A stretch of 5,211 nucleotides of DNA, taken from positions 1 through 5,211 of the forward strand of contig JANEMG010000194.1 of NCBI GenBank assembly GCA_024511045.1. Direction: 5' to 3'. Within the stretch, counting starts at the first letter, position 1. Every line of letters begins with the position of its first letter. The notes below the pieces were generated by a model that saw only the letters and a program-made list of their open reading frames with translations, was not told the origin of the DNA and did not search any database. Below are positions 1 through 5,211 of the stretch, piece by piece. The position numbers were made by a program, and so were the translations under genes. Origin of the DNA: Gammaproteobacteria bacterium. Lineage in GTDB: Bacteria; Pseudomonadota; Gammaproteobacteria; Methylococcales; Methylomonadaceae.

Positions 1-17
1 TTATTGAGTTTTGGAGC

Positions 18-37
18 GCCTATCATAACAAATAGGC
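18..37. other. Small perfect hairpin, function unknown
   Basis: GCCTAT (18-23) pairs with ATAGGC (32-37) across an 8-base loop. No T tract follows on either strand, so it does not look like an intrinsic terminator. It could be an operator half-site pair or the end of a structure belonging to sequence left of the window. A 6-bp perfect stem can occur by chance. Confidence 0.25.
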
Positions 38-72
38 ACCAGACACGCCCCTCCTTATCCCCTTGTTTTGGC

Positions 73-102
73 GCCAGTTAGCCAAAAAATTCACTGGCTT
101 TT
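73..102 (+). terminator. Possible intrinsic terminator upstream of tusD
   Basis: GCCAGT (73-78) pairs with ACTGGC (93-98) around a 14-base A-rich loop, and TTTT follows directly at 99-102, with further T-rich sequence to about 117. A competing 5-bp pairing, AGCCA with TGGCT, is also possible. The stem is short and the loop large, so strength would be modest. It could end a + strand gene lying left of the window or act in the tusD leader. Confidence 0.35.
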
Positions 103-147
103 CGAGTTTTGCTTTTACCTCTTGAAATATATGGTTTGAGTCAAGAA

Positions 148-543
148 ATGCTGAAGTATGCCATCCAGATCAACAGCAGCCCTTGCCACGCACAGGCTGG
201 GGATACTGCCTATCGGTTCATTTGTGCGGCCCTGGAGGCCGGGCACGAGGTGCTCAGGGTGTTTTTCTATTTCGATGGCGTCTATCATGCTTTGCGCTTT
301 TCTTCGCCGCCGGAGGATGAGCTGCAGATTACCGCGCGTTGGACGGAACTGGCCAGGAAGCATGCACTGGACCTGGTGGTTTGTGTTTCCGCGGCACAGC
401 GCAGGGGTTTGCTGACCGGCAACGAGGCAGAGCGGTTGGGGAAAAGGGATAACGACCTGGCTGAGGGGTTTCGGATTTCAGGGTTGGGACAGCTGGTCGA
501 GGCGACGCTGCTGGCTGACCGTTTTATCGTTTTCGGCGCATGA
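148..543 (+). CDS. tusD: TusD/DsrE family sulfurtransferase subunit
   Basis: This 131-residue protein resembles TusD (128 residues in E. coli) and DsrE. In the family, the TusBCD or DsrEFH hexamer takes persulfide sulfur from TusA and passes it to TusE/DsrC in the cytoplasm. TusBCD supplies MnmA for 2-thiouridine in tRNA; DsrEFH serves sulfur oxidation. Family marks seen here are an FFYFDGVYHA strand-loop at about 39-48, the persulfide-carrying cysteine C79 in VVCVSAAQRRG (C78 in E. coli TusD and in DsrE), and a C-terminal ISGLGQLVEATLLADR stretch. I chose ATG 148 because GAG at 138-140 gives a plausible ribosome site and the length then fits the family; an in-frame TTG at 109 would add 13 unlike residues. 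Its stop overlaps the tusC start. Whether it serves tRNA modification or a Dsr pathway cannot be decided from this window. Confidence 0.87.
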   Translation: MLKYAIQINSSPCHAQAGDTAYRFICAALEAGHEVLRVFFYFDGVYHALRFSSPPEDELQITARWTELARKHALDLVVCVSAAQRRGLLTGNEAERLGKRDNDLAEGFRISGLGQLVEATLLADRFIVFGA

Positions 544-896
544 AAAGATATTTGTTTGTTTTGCGCAGACCACCCTACTGCGGCAGCCGCGTCCAGGAAA
601 TGCTGGATATCGTCCTGACCACCGCGGCCTTCGATCAGGAAGTGGCGCTGCTGTTTGTCGATGATGGCGTTTTTCAGATCAAAAAACAGCAGCAGCCGCT
701 GCCATATGGCATGAAGGATACCGCGGCAATCTTCGCCGCGCTGGCAATCTACGATATTCATCACTATTACGCAGAAGCCGAGTCCCTGCAGGAGAGGGGC
801 TTGAAGCCAGGCGATCTGCTGCTGCCGGTACAGGAGTTGTACCGCAAGGAGATTGCCGCATTGCAGAGCGGTTTCGACCTGGTCATCGGTACCTGA
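540..896 (+). CDS. tusC: TusC/DsrF family sulfur-relay subunit
   Basis: This 118-residue protein has the length and layout of TusC (119 residues in E. coli) and DsrF, the structural partner of TusD/DsrE in the sulfur-relay hexamer. The N-terminus KRYLFVLRRPPY begins the first beta strand of the DsrE-like fold. LLFVDDGVFQ at 37-46 matches the family FFIADGVFQL segment, AIYDI at 69-73 matches GLYDI, and SLQERGL at 82-88 matches SLRERGL. In studied members the sulfur-carrying cysteines sit on the D/E and B/H subunits, not on this one; the only cysteine here is C14. Translation is probably coupled to tusD through the ATGA overlap at 540-543. The next gene begins one base after the stop and is not TusB, which normally completes the tusDCB order. 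Confidence 0.87.
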   Translation: MKRYLFVLRRPPYCGSRVQEMLDIVLTTAAFDQEVALLFVDDGVFQIKKQQQPLPYGMKDTAAIFAALAIYDIHHYYAEAESLQERGLKPGDLLLPVQELYRKEIAALQSGFDLVIGT

Positions 897-897
897 C

Positions 898-1155
898 ATG
901 CAATGCCGTTCCGGCTGTGGCGCCTGCTGCATCGCTCCGTCCATCAGTTCGCCGATTCCAGGCATGCCTGAAGGCAAGCCTGCGGGTTTCAGGTGCGTGC
1001 AGTTGAGCACAGACAATCGCTGCAGGTTGTTCGCTGATCCGGACAGGCCGTCCGTCTGCAGCAGTTTCGATGCCACGGTCGAATTTTGCGGCACGTCCCG
1101 CGATGCAGCTTTGCAGTTGCTGGAAAAACTTGAGCGGGCAATGAAATGCCCATGA
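898..1155 (+). CDS. YkgJ/UPF0153 cysteine-cluster protein (YeiW-like)
   Basis: This 85-residue protein has nine cysteines (residues 3, 7, 10, 11, 33, 42, 54, 64, 84). It opens with CxxxCGxCC at 3-11 and continues with ISSPIPGMPEGKPAG, RC, CRLF, DRPSVC and FCG elements. This is the cysteine-cluster pattern of the YkgJ/UPF0153 family, and it closely resembles what I recall of E. coli YeiW. The clustered cysteines suggest metal or zinc binding, but the function is not established. ATG 898 is chosen because the cysteine cluster starts immediately after it; an in-frame ATG at 853 lies inside tusC and would add 15 unlike residues. The gene follows tusC by one base and is probably translated in the same transcript. 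No clear ribosome site is visible, which fits coupling. Position after tusDC hints at thiol or sulfur chemistry, but that is only inference. Confidence 0.85.
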   Translation: MQCRSGCGACCIAPSISSPIPGMPEGKPAGFRCVQLSTDNRCRLFADPDRPSVCSSFDATVEFCGTSRDAALQLLEKLERAMKCP

Positions 1156-1191
1156 ACGAACGCGCGCTGCCGGGATTTGTTTCCAGGGGAG

Positions 1192-1219
1192 TTGAAAAAT
1201 TGTTGAATTGGCATATGCT
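1192..1219 (+). promoter_or_regulatory. Candidate sigma70-type promoter
   Basis: TTGAAA (1192-1197, five of six consensus bases) is followed after 16 bases by TATGCT (1214-1219, four of six). Initiation would fall near 1226. It lies 37 bases after the stop of the YkgJ-family gene. The resulting transcript would run about 450 bases before the regulator start codon, so it either makes a long leader or drives an untranslated RNA. Assignment is by hexamer match only. Confidence 0.4.
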
Positions 1220-1333
1220 TTAGTGCAGTACAGACAATTGCCTGCCTGGAATTTTCTGTGTGGGAAAATTGTTCTGCATCGCGTGAATAGTTTCCGGAAC
1301 TGGCCGCGAAATCCAGCCAATGCCGAGGGCGTC

Positions 1334-1363
1334 GGTATGCTGATACCTGTCACCGGACGACAG
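1334..1363 (+). other. Two adjacent short hairpins in the intergenic region
   Basis: GGTAT (1334-1338) pairs with ATACC (1343-1347) over a 4-base loop. CTGTC (1347-1351) pairs with GACAG (1359-1363) over a 7-base loop. They share base 1347, so one pair would be lost if both formed. GCAGCTGC at 1367-1374 is a further palindrome. They lie inside the transcript predicted from the promoter near 1226. No T tract follows, so termination is not suggested. Confidence 0.3.
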
Positions 1364-1414
1364 TTCGCAGCTGCTTCTGCCCAGTCTCCAGGCCGCTTGT
1401 CGTAGTCTGATCCG

Positions 1415-1437
1415 CATGATTCCCGGGAAGATTCATG
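1415..1437. repeat. Palindrome within a larger dyad, possible operator
   Basis: TTCCCGGGAA at 1420-1429 is a perfect 10-bp palindrome. It is flanked by CATGA (1415-1419) and, four bases later, TCATG (1433-1437), which are also inverted copies. Further out, TTGTC (1397-1401) and GACAA (1437-1441) match as well. Such nested symmetry suits a dimeric DNA-binding protein. It lies about 240 bp before the regulator gene, so autoregulation is possible but not shown. Confidence 0.35.
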
Positions 1438-1676
1438 ACAACTGAAACATCCTCTCCGGGGATGCATTTCCAGCGATAGGATGTTAGACTGTTGCGCCGC
1501 TGGTACCAAAGGATATCTGCACGGTGAAGCGCTGGAAATTTATCAGCAAGGCGACCCGTGTGGTTTGTTCGGGTGAGGTGTGGAGCAGTCTTGAATGATG
1601 TTTTGAGGCTGTTTGAACGGTGCCGTCTTTCCTGGCTAATTCCTTTGCATAGCAGGCTGAATTCAGATTTCTTACC

Positions 1677-2321
1677 ATGGAAAAACTCCTATTTGCTACA
1701 GAAAATCCAGAATCCTTTCAGCATTGGCTGGATGCGCTGGAGCGCACCCATGTGGTTGGCAAGGTCTGCAGCTGGGAACAACTGCTCGGTTCTGCCGGTC
1801 AGAATGAAGCGCTCGATTTGATTCTTGTCGATGCCCAGCTGCTGGATGATGGCGAGGATTCGGTCAAAGCGCTGAGTCCTCTGCCCGGCAAAAAAATCAT
1901 CATCGGCGATCGCTGGCAGGAGGCAAAACAAATCCAGGCGATTATCGCCGGCATCTGCGGTTACGTGGAAAAAAATGTCGGCAGCGAAACGGTCTGCCGG
2001 GTCGTCGACAGCGTCCTGAAGGATGAGATCTGGCTGCAGCGCCATCTGATTCCCAGGATAATCCGCCAGCTCGCCCGGCAGAACAATGACCAGGAGCCCC
2101 ATTCAGATGGTCCTTCGGAAAGAGAAAGACAGCAATTGCTCGCCAGACTCACCAAAAGGGAACTGGATGTCGCGGAGATGATTTCCCAGGGCAAGGGCAA
2201 TAGAAGCATCGCCGAGTCGTTGAATATTTCGGAAAGAACGGTCAAGGCGCACCTGACCTCCATTTTCAGGAAGCTGAGCGTACACGACCGCATGCATCTG
2301 GTGCTGCTGCTGAAGGGCTGA
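1677..2321 (+). CDS. NarL/LuxR-family regulator with degenerate receiver domain
   Basis: This 214-residue protein has the two-domain layout of NarL-type response regulators. Residues 1-120 look like a receiver: a central DLILVDAQ strand carries D52 in the phosphoacceptor place and GYVEKNV carries K99 in the conserved lysine place. The acidic pair expected near residues 8-11 is replaced by E9-N10, and the usual Ser/Thr after the fourth strand is Gly (IIIGD, 74-78). Phosphorylation may therefore be weak or absent. Residues 158-212 form a clear LuxR helix-turn-helix: LTKRELDVAEMI, then IAESLNISERTVKAHL as the recognition unit, then IFRKLSVHDR. A charged linker (about 134-157) joins the domains. 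ATG 1677 is the only usual start after an in-frame stop at 1653-1655, yet no Shine-Dalgarno sequence precedes it. No sensor kinase gene is adjacent, so the signal is unknown. Targets cannot be read from the sequence. Confidence 0.85.
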   Translation: MEKLLFATENPESFQHWLDALERTHVVGKVCSWEQLLGSAGQNEALDLILVDAQLLDDGEDSVKALSPLPGKKIIIGDRWQEAKQIQAIIAGICGYVEKNVGSETVCRVVDSVLKDEIWLQRHLIPRIIRQLARQNNDQEPHSDGPSERERQQLLARLTKRELDVAEMISQGKGNRSIAESLNISERTVKAHLTSIFRKLSVHDRMHLVLLLKG

Positions 2322-2338
2322 GCCAGTCCGCATCCATA

Positions 2339-2361
2339 GAACACCCATTCCCGGGATGTTT
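2339..2361 (+). terminator. Weak hairpin after the regulator gene
   Basis: AACACCC (2340-2346) pairs with GGG plus TGTT (2353-2360) with one bulged A at 2356 and a 6-base loop. The following sequence TTTAACC has few T residues, and these partly belong to the stem. It sits 18 bases past the regulator stop, so it may mark transcript end, but it is not a strong intrinsic terminator. Confidence 0.3.
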
Positions 2362-2410
2362 AACCAGTTTCCGTCATTTCTAGACGGGGAAGGGCCAGGC
2401 GCGAGGATGC

Positions 2411-2433
2411 CCCGTTGTCACGAGGATAACGGG
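2411..2433. other. Nine-pair hairpin between convergent genes
   Basis: CCCGTTGTC (2411-2419) pairs with GATAACGGG (2425-2433) around a 5-base loop, with a single G-T wobble. It is the best stem in the 191-bp space between the regulator and ettA. No T tract follows on either strand. It may stabilise 3' ends or assist termination for both converging transcripts. Confidence 0.4.
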
Positions 2434-2470
2434 CGCCATGATGGATCTATTCCCCTTTACGACCTCATCC

Positions 2471-2490
2471 CCGCATCATCTGCGATGCGG
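2471..2490. other. Seven-pair hairpin just past the ettA stop
   Basis: CCGCATC (2471-2477) pairs with GATGCGG (2484-2490) over a 6-base loop, all pairs Watson-Crick. On the ettA strand it forms 22 bases after the stop codon. It lacks a T tract, so it may be a 3' end stabiliser or part of a factor-dependent terminator. Confidence 0.35.
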
Positions 2491-2512
2491 CGTTGGCACC
2501 GGTTCCAGCGAA

Positions 2513-4180
<1,668 letters not shown>

Positions 4181-4355
4181 TATTTCTTGGTTGCTATTGA
4201 CGGATGGCGCTATTATCCTGGAAATGACCTGCTCGCGCTACCGGCCTTTATCCAGCAGGCAGGCGTCCTGGGTTCAGTTTTCCGCCAGGCTGCCCTTTTG
4301 CTTCAGATCGTACAGGGAACACCGAGGGGGCAGGTATGCAGCATCTCAGCGGTTT

Positions 4356-4829
4356 TCATGGCCGGCTCTGAGTCTGGCGGGCGGGCCTGACAATCAGGCG
4401 CCGTTCGCCATTGCGCATCACCTGGGCATGATTCCAGACGAATACCGGGTAGGCGACGGGCGCCAGCCAGTTCATCCAGGGCCTGCAGGTGCGCACATTC
4501 CACTCATACTGCACGTTAGTCACAGCGTCCTGTCTGGACAACAGGCAACGGCCATGCCCTACGAGATCGCCGCTGACGCGTGTTTCGATGAGACGCTGTG
4601 CTTCCAGCCGGATGACCTGCAGATCCAGAATGAGCCGGTAGGGCAGGCAGGTGCTCCAGCAGTATCTTCTGACGTTGCCGATGCCTGACGGATCACCAGG
4701 CTGCAGTTCTTCCACGGACCTGACATGCGGCCACCAGACCGGCCAGTCTTCGGTATGCACCAGCGCATCCCAGACCACTTGCCGGGAGGCTGGAATGCGC
4801 CAGACGCTGATCAGAGAATAATTGGCCAT
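4356..4829 (-). CDS. SRPBCC-fold protein (START/polyketide-cyclase-like)
   Basis: This 157-residue protein has the features of small SRPBCC (Bet v 1-like) proteins, which form a hydrophobic cavity for lipids or other small ligands. The opening strand (YSLISVWRIPASRQVVWDAL) is followed by EDWPVWWPHVRSVEEL at about 27-42, the family's aromatic WxxWWP motif. Then comes a G-rich turn (PGDPSGIGNVRRYCW), alternating strands, and a long C-terminal helix near WMNWLAPVAYPVFVWNHAQVMRNGERRL. Length fits the family and no truncation is seen. No signal peptide or membrane segment is evident. No good ribosome site precedes the ATG at 4829; an AGG lies too far upstream. It is divergent from the cydD-like frame and may share a control region with it. 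The ligand and role are unknown; family assignment rests on motif appearance, not on a database search. Confidence 0.75.
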   Translation of the reverse strand: MANYSLISVWRIPASRQVVWDALVHTEDWPVWWPHVRSVEELQPGDPSGIGNVRRYCWSTCLPYRLILDLQVIRLEAQRLIETRVSGDLVGHGRCLLSRQDAVTNVQYEWNVRTCRPWMNWLAPVAYPVFVWNHAQVMRNGERRLIVRPARQTQSRP

Positions 4830-4898
4830 GGTCGTTGCAGATGATGAGCCTGGGAATGAAAACCTGCAATGCAGGGCAATCCGGGGATGTTCAAGGCG

Positions 4899-4904
4899 TA
4901 TAAT
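4899..4904 (+). promoter_or_regulatory. Consensus -10 element in the divergent region
   Basis: TATAAT is a perfect sigma70 -10 hexamer, placed 77 bases before the TTG start of the cydD-like gene. At 17-base spacing the -35 place reads GCAATC, which is poor, so an activator may be needed. The opposite strand reads TATTAT over 4905-4900, a possible -10 for the SRPBCC gene, also without a good -35. The two promoters would then overlap. Confidence 0.4.
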
Positions 4905-4970
4905 AAAGCAATTTCAGGTTCCATATCACGTTGTTCCGCAGCAATGGGACGTGACAATTTCAAAACGGGG

Positions 4971-4977
4971 GGAGGGG
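4971..4977 (+). promoter_or_regulatory. Ribosome binding site deciding a TTG start
   Basis: GGAGGGG within a run of G residues lies with its GGAGG core 5 bases before TTG 4981. It is the strongest Shine-Dalgarno sequence of any gene in the window and is the main reason for placing the cydD-like start at TTG rather than at the in-frame GTG 4951. Confidence 0.6.
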
Positions 4978-4980
4978 TGT

Positions 4981-5211
4981 TTGTTCGACGATGACGTTTG
5001 CCAGGCTCGGGCCGCCAGCCAGTCGGCCTTCGATCGGCAGCAGGAACGAGAGCGGCAGGCCGGCGCATGGCTGAAGGCGCGGAGCAGGAGTGTCCGCAGA
5101 CCGATTGCCGTTGCCGCGTTGGCCGGTATTGCCGATGGCGGCGCTGTCATCGGCCAGGCGGCGCTGCTGGCCTGGCTGCTGCATGCCACGATCATTGCCG
5201 GCAAGCCGCTG
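4981..5211 (+). CDS. cydD: CydD-like thiol/heme ABC exporter subunit, N-terminal part
   Basis: An open frame of 77 codons runs off the right edge. CydD forms with CydC an inner-membrane ABC exporter required for cytochrome bd assembly; glutathione/cysteine export and heme transport have both been proposed as its activity. The visible part has a polar, Arg/Gln-rich start, AWLKARS at 29-35 like the WLKQQS of E. coli CydD, then a hydrophobic first membrane segment (about 41-72) with the family-like GQAALLAWLLHATII. E. coli CydD has about 12 residues before its WLK, while this start gives 29, so the N-terminus is longer or the start differs. TTG 4981 is preferred for its strong ribosome site; GTG 4951 in frame is the alternative. 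No ATG occurs in this frame. The ATPase domain lies outside the window, so another type 1 ABC exporter cannot be excluded. Confidence 0.72.
   Translation, partial: MFDDDVCQARAASQSAFDRQQERERQAGAWLKARSRSVRRPIAVAALAGIADGGAVIGQAALLAWLLHATIIAGKPL

Larger units (their letters stand above)
1156..1676. other. 521-bp intergenic region with no convincing gene
   Basis: No frame on either strand gives a recognisable protein. The region holds a fair promoter (1192-1219), two adjacent hairpins (1334-1363) and a palindrome within a larger dyad (1415-1437). A possible extended -10 (TG, one base, TAGACT at 1482-1490) lacks a good -35. It also holds a 31-codon ATG frame at 1481-1576 of doubtful reality. Only the last part is likely to be the promoter and leader of the regulator gene at 1677. 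The rest could be a long 5' leader or a small RNA, or may be inert. Confidence 0.6.

Noticed and set aside
1..56. On the - strand, AAGGAGG (56-50) followed by GTG codons and an ATG at 26 leading off the left edge
   Set aside because: The GTG codons are spaced badly or close quickly, and the ATG is too far from the ribosome site. Only about nine codons are visible, so no gene can be supported.
109..147. Upstream TTG start for tusD
   Set aside because: The extra 13 residues do not resemble the family N-terminus, and ATG 148 has better spacing to GAG and gives the usual length.
285..1214. Long - strand open frame opposite the tusDC operon
   Set aside because: It is antisense to three well-recognised genes, has no recognisable domain, and its composition mirrors the real frames.
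1209..1226. TTGGCA and TGC resembling a sigma54 promoter
   Set aside because: The distance between the GG and GC pairs is 15 bases rather than the required 12.
1208..1405. A 65-codon + strand frame and a matching - strand frame (1220-1417) in the intergenic gap
   Set aside because: No ribosome site and no family likeness; the + frame begins inside the candidate promoter spacer.
5000..5204. Several - strand frames at the right edge
   Set aside because: They are antisense to the cydD-like frame, which has a strong ribosome site and a recognisable membrane segment.

Overview
This window reads as ordinary chromosomal DNA from a gammaproteobacterium. The support is protein-level: a TusD/TusC (DsrE/DsrF) sulfur-relay pair, a small cysteine-cluster protein close in appearance to enterobacterial YeiW, an EttA translation factor of the canonical 555 residues, and the beginning of a CydD exporter subunit. 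I cannot name a genus. No tRNA, rRNA, CRISPR array, insertion sequence or phage gene is visible.

Layout. Positions 1-147 are non-coding, AT-rich, and hold two small hairpins, one followed by a T run. Positions 148-1155 on the + strand are a tight operon of three genes: tusD, tusC (ATGA overlap) and a YkgJ/UPF0153 cysteine-cluster gene (one base after the tusC stop). Positions 1156-1676 are a 521-bp gap with no convincing gene. It has a fair sigma70-like promoter at its left end, adjacent short hairpins and a strong palindrome in the middle. Positions 1677-2321 (+) encode a 214-residue NarL/LuxR-type regulator with a degenerate receiver domain. Positions 2322-2512 separate this gene from the convergent ettA and contain several hairpins without good T tracts. 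Positions 2513-4180 (-) are ettA and 4356-4829 (-) encode an SRPBCC-fold protein. Beyond a divergent promoter region, a + strand frame from a TTG start at 4981 runs off the right edge and looks like the N-terminus of CydD.

How the genes relate. The first operon points to sulfur transfer, either for tRNA 2-thiouridine synthesis or for Dsr-type sulfur metabolism. The expected third subunit, TusB/DsrH, is not in the window. EttA gates translation elongation according to the ATP/ADP state. CydDC is needed for cytochrome bd assembly. The regulator and the SRPBCC protein have no target or ligand that can be read from the sequence. I found no convincing undescribed system. The most useful second looks are the tusDC-plus-YkgJ arrangement lacking tusB, the receiver-degenerate regulator with its long leader, and the cydD start, which is easy to miss because it begins with TTG.
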